Assembly (NCBI GenBank): GCA_963921195.1
Contig: OY992540.1
Location: 45,159,890 to 45,223,889, forward strand
Reading direction: 5' to 3'
From: Pegoplata infirma
Taxonomy: Eukaryota > Arthropoda > Insecta > Diptera > Anthomyiidae
Length of the DNA stretch: 64,000 nt
Part shown: positions 43,960 to 56,170 of the stretch, piece after piece
Layout of the letters: every line of letters begins with the position of its first letter
How positions within the stretch are numbered: the first letter of the stretch is position 1
Position numbers and translations under genes: made by a program
The notes under the pieces: model-generated
Seen by the model: only the letters and a program-made list of their open reading frames with translations
The model's database searches: none
Told to the model about the DNA's origin: nothing

Positions 43960-45600
43960 GAGAAGTTTTCTATAGAATTTTTATTAAAAAAAATGTTTCA
44001 GATTCTGAGAAATTTGTTTTATAAAAAATATCTCATATTCTGAGAAATTTTCTATAGAAAAAATGTCTCATATTCTATAGAAAAAATGTTTCAGATTCTG
44101 AGATATTTTCTAAAGAAAAAAGTCTCAGATTCTGAGAAAGTTTCTATACAAAAAATGCTTTAGATTCAAAGAAATTTTCTATAAAAAAATGTCTTAGATT
44201 CTGAGAAATTTTCTATAGAAAATATGTCTCAGATTCTGAGAATTTTTTCTATAAAAAAATGTCTCAGATTCTGGGAATTTTTCCATGGAAAAAATGAAGA
44301 ATTTTTCTATAGAAAATATGTCTCAGATTCTGAGAATTTTTCTATAAAAAAATGTCTCAGATTCTGGGAATTTTTCCATGGAAAAAATGTCTCAGATTCT
44401 GAGAATTTTTCTATAGAAAAAATGTATCTGATTCTGAGAATTTTTCTATAGAAAAAATGTCTCAGATTCTGGGAATTTTTCCATGGAAAAAATGTCTCAG
44501 ATTCTGAGAATTTTTCTATAGAAAAAATGTCTCAGATCCTGAAAATTTTTCTATAGAAAAAATGAATCAGATTCTAAGAATATTTCTATAGAAAAAATGT
44601 CTCAGATTCTGAGAATTTTTTATAGAAAAAATGTCTCAGATTCTGAGAATTTTTCAATAGAAAAAATGTCTCAGGTTTTGGAAATTTTTCTATAGAAAAA
44701 ATTTTTCAAATTCTGAGAACTTTTCTATAGAAAAAATGTCTCAGATTCTGAGAATTTTTCAATAGAAAATATGTCTCAGATTCTGAGAATTTTTCTATAG
44801 AAAATATGTCTCAGATTCTGAGAATTTTTCTATAAAAAAATGTCTCAGATTCTGGGAATTTTTCCATGGAAAAAATGTCTCAGATTCTGAGAATTTTTCT
44901 ATAGAAAAAATGTCTCAGATTCTGAGAATTTTTCTATAGAAAAAATGTCTCAGATTTTGAGAATTTTTCTATAGAAAAAATGTCTCAGAATCTGAGAATT
45001 TTTCTACAGAAAAAATGTCTCAGATTCTGAGAATTTTTCTATAGAAAAAATGTCTCAGATTCTGAGAATTTTTCTATAGAAAAAATGTCTCAGATTCTGA
45101 GAATTTTTCTATAGAAAAAATGTCTTAGATTCTGAGAATTTTTTAATTGAAAATATGTCTCAGACTCTGAGAATTTTTCTACAGAAAAAAAATTCAGATT
45201 CTAAGAATTTTTCTATAGAAAAAATGTCTCAGATTCTTAGAAGTTTTGTGTAGAAAAATGTCTCAGATCCTGAGAATTTCATGTCACCTTTTCTATAGAA
45301 AAATGTTTCAGATTCCGAGAATTTTTTTATTAAAAAATTATCTCAGATTCTGAGATTTTTTCCATAAAAAAATTGTCTCAAATTTTGTGAATTTTTCAGA
45401 ATCGGGAACATTTTTTCTTTATAAAAATTCTCAGAAGTTGAGACATTTTTTCTATAGGAATATTTTTAGAATCTGAGACAATTTTTCAATAGAATCAGTG
45501 ACATGAGTGTGACATCTATAGAAAAAATCTCAGAATCTGAGATAATTTTTTAATAGAAAAATTCTCGGAATCTAAAACATATTTCTATAGAAAAGGTAAT
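43960..45600. repeat. 35-bp satellite array of double palindromes
   Basis: Roughly 45 copies of a 35-bp unit composed of 'tgtctcagattctgagaa' + 'tttttctatagaaaaaa'. Both halves are dyads (CTCAGA-T-TCTGAG and TTTTTCTATAGAAAAA). A variant with 'ctgggaatttttccatgg' recurs at about 44273, 44365, 44469 and 44853 with shared neighbours, a trace of higher-order duplication. Beyond 45400 units are diverged and partly inverted. Related to the arrays at 13235-14165 and 17460-17700. The frame at 44224-44451 is due to the repeat. Confidence 0.92.
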
Positions 45601-46070
45601 ATGAATTCAATAGAAAAAATGCTATTAACTTTTTTTACATTTTTATTTACTTTTAGATGAAAAAACAATTCATAAAATCAAAACTCAGATTCCAAATCCC
45701 AATTCTTAAAGAGAGGACTTTCTTTCAAAAAGACAGAGGAATATCTTTTAGAGAAAATTAACAAGAAATTATGGAAAAGAGAATATTAAAGATCACGGAC
45801 TTAGAAGATTTTGTTAAGTTTTTGTGCATGTTTGAAATTCTTTCTCAAAAAATATAAAATTGATAATCTTTAAAAAATAAATTTTCATCATCTTTTAGAT
45901 AACGTGTTTAATAATATTTTAATTTATTATTTTTCCTAGTTTGTTGTAGTTTTTAATATTAAGCATTCTATTACAAAATTATGTTCCTGTTAATATATTT
46001 TTGCAATTTATATTTATTTAACTAATGTAGAAATAAAAACTATGAAAATAACAAAATGCATTTTTTCGAT
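45601..46070. other. No gene seen
   Basis: AT-rich interior of the CACTCT element, outside the satellite. Confidence 0.4.
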
Positions 46071-46366
46071 TTATTTTCTATAGGAATAAAAAACTTGCAA
46101 TTTTGAACATTTTATATGCATTTTTACACACATACTGACGATTTTTAGACACACATAATTTAAAATTACACACTTTGTGTGTACTGCTATCGAATTTGGT
46201 AAGCAGTTAGCATGTAGGTGTACACACAAAATGTTTAATAATTGTACACACTTTGTGTGCAAATGTTGAAATTTAAACACATTGAGTATTTTTACCCACT
46301 TTATTGTAGGAGAACAGTTACCTACAATAAAGTGGGTAAAATTCAACAAAAATTTATAAGAGTGTA

Positions 46367-47069
46367 AGGTTAATCAAATAGTACTCATTTCAATAGCATG
46401 TGGTCTTTCGTGTTCTCATTTAGTAAAGTAAATACAACTGACCTCTTCATCTTTTTTTTTGTTCATTTCTTCATTTTATGACTTTTCTTTTTTTTTAAAC
46501 TGCATATGTGTATTTGCTCTAAATATTTAAATTAAATATTCTATTAAAAAAAAAAGAATACTTGAAATAGTTTTCATTTCTTATTTGTTAAATGAAATTG
46601 ATGTTTATCTACCAATTAAATTAACACTTAAACTCAATTTTTCCGTAGTAGATGTTTGTGGGTTGATAAATATGGTATTCATTCACTTTACTCCCACTAC
46701 TACTTAAAACTCACATAAATACTTAATAGACCAAAAAAGAGAATATAACGCAAACGACACCGCAGCAAAAGAACACACACATACATATGCTTTTAATGTC
46801 TTTGTCTGTATGTAAAAAGTCATCTGAAGATGATATTTAGTTGTAGAGATACAAACGTTTAACAAAAAACTGGGTTAATGGTTTTATTTATATTTGTAAA
46901 ATCACTTAAGCCATTTTCTTTTCTACTTTGTACAGTATTTTGCACAAAGCTGGCTTTAAAAAGGATTTTTTTTTTCTGAGGAAATAATAACCCAGTACCA
47001 TTTTTGATGTTATTTGTCATTTAAATAGTGATTTAATTTGATTTCATAACGTGATTAATATAAATTTTA
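46367..47069. other. No gene seen
   Basis: AT-rich sequence with no recognised repeat. Confidence 0.45.
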
Positions 47070-47423
47070 CTTTGCTTCGGGTTTAATTTTAAAATATGTA
47101 CTTTTATTAAAAAGTTCCAAAGTAGAAAATTTTCTTAAAAAGCAAAATATTCTTAATAAACAAAAGTTTTTATAAATGTCCTAAAATGTTTTTTTTTAAT
47201 ATTTAATATTATTAAAAAGTACTAAAATAATACTTTTTATATAAAAAGTACTAAAATGTACTATTTTATAATAAATACTAAAAAGTACTTTTTTATGTAC
47301 ATATTTGTAAAAAGTACTAAAAAAATACTTTTCAAAAAAGTACCAAGAAGGTACTTTTTTGTAAAAAGTACCAAAGAACTACTTTTTATAAAAATTACTA
47401 AAATAGTACTTTTTGCAAAGGTA

Positions 47424-47910
47424 CCCAGCAAAAACATGGTAATGAGTTGTGAAAAGTAATAATTACCAAGTAGATTATTTATAATGAGTACACATTACTA
47501 TTAGCATTATTTTAAACCTAAAAGTAACTACTTTTCAGTAATATGCTATTAAAGTACTTTCAAGTAATAATATCTCCTTGCATTTGCATTTTTTAACCTT
47601 TACAATTTAATTAACTTAAAAAGTACTTAAAAACTTAATAAAAATTACTCATATTTTTATTTTTAGTAAAAACAATTTTAATGTTAAATGTTTTAATTAA
47701 CTAAATATTTTACTTCTTATTGGTAATGGGTTTTTACTCCTTATTAGTAATCCGAGTCAGTAACTAATTATTTAACTCCATACTCTTCACTAATTATTTT
47801 TGTCTCACGCCCTTGTTAAAATAATTAGTGTTTCATTCAATAAGTAACTACTTATTAACAGTTGTTTCGGATTACAAAACCCATTACTGGTAATGCCAAA
47901 TTTTGCTGGG
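47424..47910. mobile_element. TA-flanked MITE, CCCAGCAAAA ends (487 bp)
   Basis: 'cccagcaaaaacatggtaat' after TA (47422-47423), ending 'ggtaatgccaaattttgctg' + 'gg' before TA (47911-47912). Internal 'taatgggttttt'/'aaaacccatta' inverted pairs. Confidence 0.75.
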
Positions 47911-48723
47911 TATTATTACTTCTAATAATAAGTACTTAAAAAGTACTTTATAAAAAGTCCCAAAAAATTATTTATTTATAAATGTCTAAAAAAAGTGCTT
48001 TCAAAAAATGTACCAATTAAGTAGTTTTTTATTTAAAGGTCCAAATAGTATTTTTTAAAAAATAGTACCAAGATAAGACATATTACTTAAAACTCCCTTT
48101 CTAAAAAAAGTAAGAAAATAGTACTTTTTTGTAAAAAGTACTAAAATAGTACTTTTTCATAAAAACGACAAAATATTAAATATTTTATTAAAAGTATGTA
48201 CTATTTATAAAAGTCCGAAGATAGTTATTTTTTAAGAAAGGTCCCAAACTAGTACTTGTTTTTTAAAAAGGTACCAAGATAATAGTTTTTTATATAAAGT
48301 TCCAAATATACCTTTTTTATAAATAATAATAATAATATAATAATTCTTAAAAGAATTTATTTATAAATGTCTAAAAAAAGTGTTTTCAAAAAATATACCA
48401 ATTAAGTAGTTTTTTATTTAAAGGTCCAAATATTATTTTTTTAAAAAATAGTACCAAGATAAGACAAATTACTTAAAACTCCCTTTCTAATAAAAAGTAA
48501 GAAAATTATACTTTTTTGTAAAAAGTACTAAAATTGTACTTTTTCAAAAAAATTACAAAATATTAAATATTTTATCAAAAGTATGTACTATTTATAAAAG
48601 TCCGAAGATTGTTATTTTTTAAGAAAGGTCCCAAACTAGTACTTTTTTTAAAAAAAGTAACAAGATAATAGTTTTTATATAAAGTTCCAAATATCCCTTT
48701 TTTATAAATAGTGCCAAGTTAAT

Positions 48724-48987
48724 TTTTTTTTTTTTATTTTAGTTAACGTGTCTTACAATATTTATAAGAACGCTACTCCAAGTGGAGCTTCCAGCAACTT
48801 TTTTTTTTTTTTTTCTTGTCCTTATTCGATAGCCAATTGGTTGTGCCGTAAATTCTAATTCGTTTATTATTTGTGTAGTTTCGTTAATCTATGTTATTTA
48901 AGATGAGTGGTTGATTTGACCACAGCACCCGATCCTAGTGTTGGGGCTGCCAACAACCTCTAGGCAGGCAAGTCGTTAAACGACATA
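48724..48987 (-). mobile_element. Short retroposon (SINE or 5'-truncated LINE), 264 bp
   Basis: Flanked by identical 11-bp GCCAAGTTAAT (48713-48723, 48988-48998). Minus-strand reading begins 'tatgtcgtttaacgacttgc', includes 'cagccccaacactaggatcg', and ends in an A-rich tail (plus-strand T-run at 48724). A variable TSD plus A-tail marks target-primed insertion. I do not recognise the source; no A/B-boxes were found, so a LINE 3' end is at least as likely as a SINE. Confidence 0.75.
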
Positions 48988-49167
48988 GCCAAGTTAATAC
49001 ATATTAGTTAAATGTCCCCTTCTTATAAAAGCCCTTAAATGGATTTTTTTTATAAAAATTATTAAATGGTTCTTTTTTATAGATATAAATAGCAAAACTT
49101 TAAAAAAAGGCCCAAAATAATATTTCTTATAAAAAATCCAAAAGCAGTACTTTTTAATAAAATATAA

Positions 49168-49646
49168 TAGAGATGGGCGCGTGAGTGATTTTTGACTCAC
49201 GCTCACGACATTTTTGAATCACCCACACTCACTCACCAGCATATTTTTTCTACTCACACTCACTCACAATCACGTGAGTAAATTTAATTTGACTCTGACT
49301 CACGCTAACGAAACTCTTATTTACACAAAGAAAATTTCAAAAATCTTTCAAAATTTTCAGCAAAATTTACAGTTGATTGAAATTTTAAATTTTTTTTTGC
49401 TTTTTTTCGGGACGAAATCGTAAGTAATTGGTACCAAAGAAAATATGAAGAAAAAATAAATCACGCAAACTCACGCAAAAAAATCTACTCACGCACACTC
49501 ACTCAGCCAAAAATCCTACTCAAGCACACTCACTCACTCAATTTTTTCTCCATTCACACTCACTCACAATCACGTGAGTAAAATTGAATTCAGTCACGCG
49601 TGAATCACGAGAATCACGCTCTAATCTGCTCATGTGCCCATCTCTA
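49168..49646. mobile_element. Mini-hAT, TAGAGATGGGC family (479 bp)
   Basis: Ends 'tagagatgggcgcgtgag' and 'tcatgtgcccatctcta', with flanks AAATATAA and AAATATAC (49160-49167, 49647-49654; 7 of 8 match). The interior is dense in 'actcacactcactca' runs. Half copy at 26424-26615. Confidence 0.78.
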
Positions 49647-50558
49647 AAATATACCGGTAAACTATTAAAATTTCCTTTTTTTAAGTATTAAGTTTAAAAA
49701 TGAATTTTTTTAATAAAATGTTCTAAAATAGTTCATTTTACAAAAAGTTCAAAAGAAGTAGCCAAAAGTGCCAAAATAATTCATTTATAAAAAGAGATAA
49801 CATAGTAAATTTTTAATAAAGTACAAAAAATTGTACTTTTATATAATAACTGTATAAGTAATTTTTTTTATAAAAAGTCCCAAGAGAGCACTTACTTAGG
49901 TAAGGCCCCAAGATAGCATTTTTTTTTAAGAAAAGCATCAAAAAATATTTTTTTTATAAAATGTTCGGAAAATAATCCTTAAAAAGTACCAAGACAAAAG
50001 TTCTTAAATATTTTTTATATATTAAATACCAAAATAGTGATTTTTTGTAAAAAGTACCAAAGTAGATATTTATCCTAAAAAGTACCATAACAAAACTTTA
50101 ATTGAAATGTCACTTTCTTATAAAAAATTTTAAAATTATATTTTTGTATAAAGTACAAAAATTGTACATTTTATAAAAAGTCCAAAAATAGTACCCAAAG
50201 CACCAAAATAGTAATTTTTATAAAAAGTACTAAAACAAATACTCTTTTAAAATAAATTTAAAAACATACAGCCTTACCATAGAAAAATAAAATATATTTA
50301 AAATCAGCTTTTAATTTTATTTCCATACAAATTGTCTTTGTTTTTAAAATCGACTTTCAAAAAATGTATTGAAAATTTTAAATTTAAAATAAAACTTTTG
50401 TTAAAATAGACTTTTGTTTTCTTGTGGTAAGGGCCATACTTTTTTATAAAAAGTATTAAAAAATTATTATTTAAAAAAAATATTAAAATAGTTATTTTTT
50501 TAAATTACTAAACTATATACTATAAAAATTCCCAAAGAAGTACTTTTCACTGGGGTAC

Positions 50559-51752
50559 TGGGGCATTCCATGTCAAATCGGACACATTGAATAATTTTTT
50601 TTTAGATTTTCCCAATTTGTTGACAGTTTTTTGTAGCTTTCGAAAACTCCTTCGTGGTAAGTTTTCAGATTTTTTTGATGACCCGTTCAAAAGATATCGA
50701 ATTTTTAAAAATTGGTAGTTTGTTCCTTTACTGAAACTTCTTTTACTCATAACTTCTTCAATAATGGTCCAAATTGCAAATTTTTTTTTTGTTAAAAATG
50801 TTTATTTTTTACGTACTTTAAAAAAAATCTAAAAAAATTCTTAAAAGTGCTCTAGTATTCGATTTTTAAGTTCTAAAACTTAAATCTCATTTTTGAAAAT
50901 GTATGTACTCTTTGATTTTTTTTAAATTTTTTTTGTGTAAAACTTCTATCGATTCTACAAATTTTTTGCCCAGTAGGTTCGTGGAATAACGATTATTAAT
51001 ATTTTTTTAATTTTTTTTAAAAAATTTTATAGTAGTTTTCCAATCTTAAAATCATTTCTACTGCTCCAATGGTGCGTCATAGAGGGGTCATTTCCAAGAC
51101 CGACCCCCATTAATTTTTACGTCCAAACATTTCTTCGGAACAAACTAATACCCTGTCTCCAATTTCTAAGGGGGCTCCCACACAAAATGACATTTTTTAA
51201 AATTTGCTCCAACCGCTCTAACTAAGAGTGCCCTTAGGACAATAAAATGTATGACAGACCCACAATATTTTTTTAGTCCAAACATTTTCTTGAAACACGC
51301 CTACCCCTATCTTTAACTATTAAGGCGGTTCCCATACACTTTTTTTATTTTTGTAAATTTAAAAAATAGAAATAATTGTTATCCCACGATTCTCCTGGGC
51401 AAAAAATTTGTAGAATCGATAGAAGTTTTACCCAAAAAAATTTCAAAAAAGTCGAAAAAAAAAAAAAAAAAAAAAAAAAATGATATTTAAATTTTAAAAC
51501 TTAAAAATAGCATACTAGAGCGCTTTTAAGAATTTTTTGGTATTGTTTTTTTAAAAAGTATGTAAAAAACAAAAATTTTGGAAAAAAAGAATTGAAATTT
51601 GGACCATTATTGAAGAAGTTATGAGTAAAAGAAGTTTGAGTAAAGCAACAATCTACCAATTTTCAAAAATTTACTCCACGAAGGAGTAAACAAATTCGGA
51701 AAATCTAAAAAAAAAAATTTTCAAAGTGTCCGACTTGACATGGAATGCCCCA
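50559..51752. mobile_element. Foldback, TGGGGCATTCCATG ends (1.2 kb)
   Basis: Left 'tggggcattccatgtcaaat' and right 'tgacatggaatgcccca' are inverses. Arms extend about 400 bp, with 'ttcttttactcataacttct' and its inverse, and 'aaatttttttggg..gtaaaac' blocks. The centre (51065-51350) carries two units of the 'gaccgacccccatta'/'gggggctcccac' module. Target duplication unclear. Confidence 0.72.
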
Positions 51753-52149
51753 TATGTATATGATAATTCTTTTTACTTATCTTTCGGTAAATAAATAGAT
51801 TTTTTTTTAATAAAAATACCAAAAATAGTACATTTTATAAAAAGTCCCAAAATATATAAAATATTACAAAAATATTAGTACAAAAAAAGTTTTTTGTCTA
51901 AAAATTACCAAAATAGTACTTTGTTGTAAAAGTACCAAAATAGTAAATTTTTGTAAAAAGTACCAAATTTTTAGTTACTTTTTTCTGTTTCTTATAAAAA
52001 GTCCCAATAGTACTTTTTATAAAAAGTATTAAAATAATACTATTTTTTTATTTATTTTTTTAAGTACTTAAACACTCCATTCTTCTAAAATATTACTAAA
52101 AATTCGATTTTGAATGCAAAGCCTAAATTTACAGAAACGCATTTTAAAA

Positions 52150-53002
52150 CAAGTTGAAAAGTTAAATTCGACTTGACCGAATCTATGAATACCCTCCACA
52201 ATGCCCTTTTTAAGTGATAGTAAATTTTCTAACGTGAAAAAATAAAATTTTTGATTAGAAATATTTTATCTTGTGTAAAAAGACTTTTTAAAACTAATTT
52301 TTGAAAAAACAAAAAAATAATTTACAAAATTTTCTTTTGAGTGTAAACTTTTTTTTGAGTTAAAATTTTTTTTCGAGTGTATTTTTTTTTTTTTTAGTGT
52401 AAAAATATTTTTGAGTGAGAAAAATACGTTGTAAAATATTTTTGTGGCTACAATGTTTTTAAAACATGTTTAACGGGTTTTCAACACTTGAATTTAAGGT
52501 GAAGCTAATCTGAAATTCACGGTTTTGCTAATAACTTTTGAACCACTGGACCGATTTGGCTGAAATTCGAAATGAGCCAGGCCAGGGGAACGACAAAAAT
52601 ATATGCTGGGCTTCAGCATCCGCAGAAATGCCTCTTGAAAGTTAGCTTGATTTTTATCTCGTAAATTCACGAAAAACCCTTGCCGAAATTCAGTCATTTG
52701 CCCATAACTTTTGAACCACTGGACCCATTTCGCTGGATTGCAACACCAACCTGACCAGGTAAAAGCCCAACATATATCCCAAACTTCAGGAGCCTCCGTA
52801 AAGTCTTTCAAAAGTTAGCGTGTTTTCAACAGACAGACGGACAGACAGACAGACGGACGGACGGACATCGCCAGATCGTCTTAATATCGATCGAGGATCA
52901 TGAATATATATACTTTATGGGGTCCTAGACCAATATTTCGAGGTGTTACAAACGGAATGACAAACTTATATATACCCTCTATCACTAGAGTGGAGGGTAT
53001 AA
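52150..53002 (-). mobile_element. HINE/mini-me element, subfamily 2, near full length
   Basis: Minus-strand order: 'taccctccactctagtgata' (5'), 'cataaagtatatatattcat' block, long GTCY run (52830-52865), two diverged 'aatcggtccagtggttcaaa' units (52540, 52710), the 'acactcaaaaaaa' minisatellite, stem-loop 'attcggtcaagtcgaat' and end 'caacttg'. Inserted in an A-run of the GTAC array without duplication. Serves as the unbroken reference for 20423-21908. The frame at 52494-52811 is a by-product. Confidence 0.8.
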
Positions 53003-53110
53003 AAAGTACTAAAATAGTAGTAGAAAACTAGTATAAAAAGTATAACAACTAAAAATTTATTTTTTATTATACTTTTTTAGTATAAGAGTACTTAATTAGC
53101 ACCACTTCCC

Positions 53111-53862
53111 ACTCTTAAAATGTTGAAGTTAAGGCACTTGGATCTCTCCGAAACTTAAATCACTGTATCACAGTGCCATTATAAAATATCTTACTGGGTT
53201 ACATACCAAGCACATTATCATCGAAACTTCATATGTGTTTGTGTACTTATAAGTAGTACATACATATGTATACGATTGTAATATTAGTAATACTTAGCAG
53301 TAGAAGGAGGTTGAAGTTTGTTTACAAATCGTTTTCAGCTCATTAGTATATTTCAGTAAATTGACAGTGAACAAAAATTGACGAAGGAAAACAAAAAACA
53401 ACAAAAAATTGAAAAATAAACAGAAAATTAAATGTTCATATTACCACCATATTTAATGTTAACGTCAAAGTTGAAATTTGGCTGACAAACTCAAACAGAA
53501 GAAAAAAAACGTTAAGAAATTATAACGTCAACTGATAACAAACACAAAAATATAAAATTACTCACTGTTTACCCAAAATGCTTTTGGAAGAAACGTAATG
53601 TGAATATAATCAAAAAAAAAAAAAAAAAAAACAAGAATAGAAACATTAATAAAGTGAGACATTTTCCTTGAATAAGACGAATCTAGTTACACACTAAATA
53701 CTTATATTTAGATTTTGGTAGACATTTTTTTCGTGAATCTACTTAATTGAAAAGCACACGACTGTCACGAGAGTTGAGACTTGCTCCAAATAAAAAATAC
53801 CATTGCAAATTCTCAAAATTTCGCAGAGGGACGAAATAGATTACTTATTAACTTCTGATTTC
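53111..53862. other. No gene seen
   Basis: AT-rich sequence, one A-run near 53610; no repeat recognised. Confidence 0.45.
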
Positions 53863-54452
53863 ACTCACAAGGGAAGTATCTCAACCCATATGAACCGATT
53901 TGCATGAAACGTAAAATATATATAAAAGGGACAATTCTAAGGTTGGGGTGTCTCGCCTTATCGGCCATATCGGGGATTTAAGGGTTCAAAACATGGGTCA
54001 AAAAATGACGAACAAAACGTTTTTTGGATTTTTCAGCCATTTTTTTTCTGAGAAACAATATGATGTTTATATATAAGAAGAAAGGTTTTTTTAATGCCTA
54101 TCCAACGGTGGCATAACCTTGTAAAAGTTCGGCTTTCTTAAATACTTTTTTCACGAAAATTGGTAAATTCTGGGGGGTTTTTATATGAAGGCATAGACCT
54201 ACGATGTCTATATGAATACGAAATATTCTTTATTAAATTTAAGTCGACACGTATTTTTGCCCTAGAGGATATTCGGGAGTTATCGAAATTTTCCCGAGGG
54301 TCCACTTTGTTTCATAAGGGGACAACGAAATTTTAAAACTCCGATATGGCCGATAAGCCGAGACACCACAACCTTAAAATCGTCTCTTTTATATATATTT
54401 TAAGTTTCATGCAAATCGGTTCATAAGGGTTGAGATACTTCCCTTGTCAGTC
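53863..54452. mobile_element. Foldback/MITE, ~110-bp arms (590 bp)
   Basis: Left 'acaagggaagtatctcaacc', 'gaaccgatttgcatgaaac' and 'cttatcggccatatcgg' appear in inverse order at the right. The interior (54180-54320) includes the 'cttatgaaac' dispersed repeat in inverse orientation. Target duplication unclear. Confidence 0.7.
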
Positions 54453-55683
54453 TCATTTAAAAATATTTCGTTCTTCACAGAAAATTCGTATTTTTTTCAA
54501 TTAAAATTTTATTTGATATTAAATGTAAGTTCAATTAAACATTGTAATTGACACAATTAATATTTTAGTTAAATTTCTCCTTATCCTTTCTTCCTCTATC
54601 TTTTGTTTCACCTTTTTTTCTTTTTCGAAATCAGTATTGGGAGATTCTCCCACGGATCTGCCCCTGCACCTGAGAGGTACTTTTCTACTTGTAACGTTAA
54701 AATATTTTTAATATAAACATTTACTCCCGTTCTAGGCTCCGCGCCTGCTTCAACACCATCACATATAACAATAATGATTATAATATTATTGTATTAGTGT
54801 TAATAACGTTATAAATAATAGAAGGCTTATATAAATAACAACACAATTGTTTATAAACAATGTGATTATAAAATACGATTAAACATAAACTCGAAATAAT
54901 TAATGATGTTCATATAAAATCATTTCAAACAAAACAGAATTTAAATTTTGTTCAATTAAAGTAGTAAATATTTTTTTTTTTTTGCAAAATTTTATTTTAC
55001 TTCCTTAGAAAAGTTTTTGATATAAATCTTATAGTAAATAATATATTTTTTTGTAACTTTTTACTAAAACTTTTTACTTAATATTTTTTTTTTTGTACAA
55101 ATTTTTTATTTTATTAGATTTTTTTTCTTCAAAACCTAAGTAAAATTTTTGCCACTTTTTGTGTGTTTGTGTGTTATGTCTGTCTTTATTTTGTGGTTAA
55201 CAATTCTCTTATTTCCTGTAATAATTTACTATGATGTGTCACCGGAAAGTACAAGAAGCATAAAAAAGTAGCAAACGATGACAACAAAATCTTTTCATCA
55301 TGCAAGCTTAAATTTTGTGGAATTTTTCCCACATTGATGTTAAATTTTACACGAGCGAACATTTTTTTACATAATTTCCTAGAATTTCATGCATATAAAA
55401 TGAATACAGTGTAGTGGCAAGGGACATCTTTGAACAATATTTTTTTTTTAATTTCTAGGAATAGTTATAGAAATATAGTTATAAATGTTATGTTGCAATA
55501 AAACCACAATCAAGGATTGTAGATTTTAATTAGGATGTCCAGAGCTTTGACCATGTGAAATGTTGGTTTCCCAAGTCTGGATGGCATTTCCAAAAAGGAC
55601 CTGGTTTTTAGGAAATTTGGAAAAAAAATTTTTTAAAAGTTATGAAGATTACAAAAATAAGTTTGTTGTAATTCGACCTTTTT
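54453..55683. other. No gene seen
   Basis: AT-rich, with no repeat that I recognise elsewhere in the window. Confidence 0.45.
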
Positions 55684-56076
55684 ATTAATATAAGTAATAG
55701 TAAATAATCAAGCTCGAGGTCTTTGTATTTTTATTTATATATCTTCTTTATTTCATTCCTCCAATAATTCGGCATTCATTGAATAACATCCTCAGGAACA
55801 GTACAAAAAATTCTTGAATGACAACGATAGCAGCCACAGCAAAGCACTAGCTTATAAGAATTTTTTGTACTGTCCCTAAGGATGTTAATCAATGAATAAC
55901 TGAGAACTGAGTACTATTATGACAACGATAGCAGCAACGCACTAGCTTTTAAGAATTTTTTGCATGTCACTGAGGATGTTATTCAATGAATAACGAAATA
56001 TTGGAGGAATGAAGTAAAGAAGTTTTTAAAATAAAAGAAAGGCCTCGAGCTTAATTATTTACTATAACTTAGATTA
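55684..56076. mobile_element. Palindromic MITE (393 bp) with internal direct duplication
   Basis: Left 'atagtaaataatcaagctcg' against right inverse 'cgagcttaattatttactat'; 'ccaata(a/t)ttcg.cattcattg' also pairs. Inside, 'gacaacgatagcagc' ... 'aagaattttttg' ... 'gaggatgtt' occurs twice in tandem (55821, 55921). Confidence 0.7.
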
Positions 56077-56170
56077 AGAAAAAAAAAAATTTAATATTAT
56101 AATGATGGACTTAATATTTTATAAAAAATTTTTTATTTAGTTCGGTTTAAGTCCATATTAATTTTTTCTA

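Larger units (their letters stand above)
43342..46364. mobile_element. TA-flanked CACTCT element carrying a satellite (3.0 kb)
   Basis: Begins 'cactctaaaaaatgcttg' after TA (43340-43341) and ends 'tttataagagtg' before TA (46365-46366). Subterminal parts are rich in 'acacacaaagtgt'-type dyads. A 17-bp perfect hairpin, 'acccactttattgtagg' with its inverse (about 46290-46340), lies next to the right end. The middle 1.6 kb is the 35-bp array. No transposase recognised. Confidence 0.65.
47070..53110. repeat. Degenerate GTAC-palindrome array (~6 kb with insertions)
   Basis: Diverged units of about 25-35 bp built from 'aaaaagtacc' + 'aaaatagtacttttt' + 'ta'. Recognisable at 47070-47420, 47920-48720, 49000-49160, 49660-50550, 51780-52145 and 53005-53110. 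Interrupted by a MITE (47424-47910), a retroposon (48724-48987), a mini-hAT (49168-49646), a foldback (50559-51752) and a HINE (52150-53002). Each guest is flanked by array sequence on both sides. Confidence 0.8.

Noticed and set aside
43960..45600. CRISPR-like array
   Set aside because: Units are contiguous with no unique spacers, there are no cas genes, and the genome is eukaryotic; it is a satellite.
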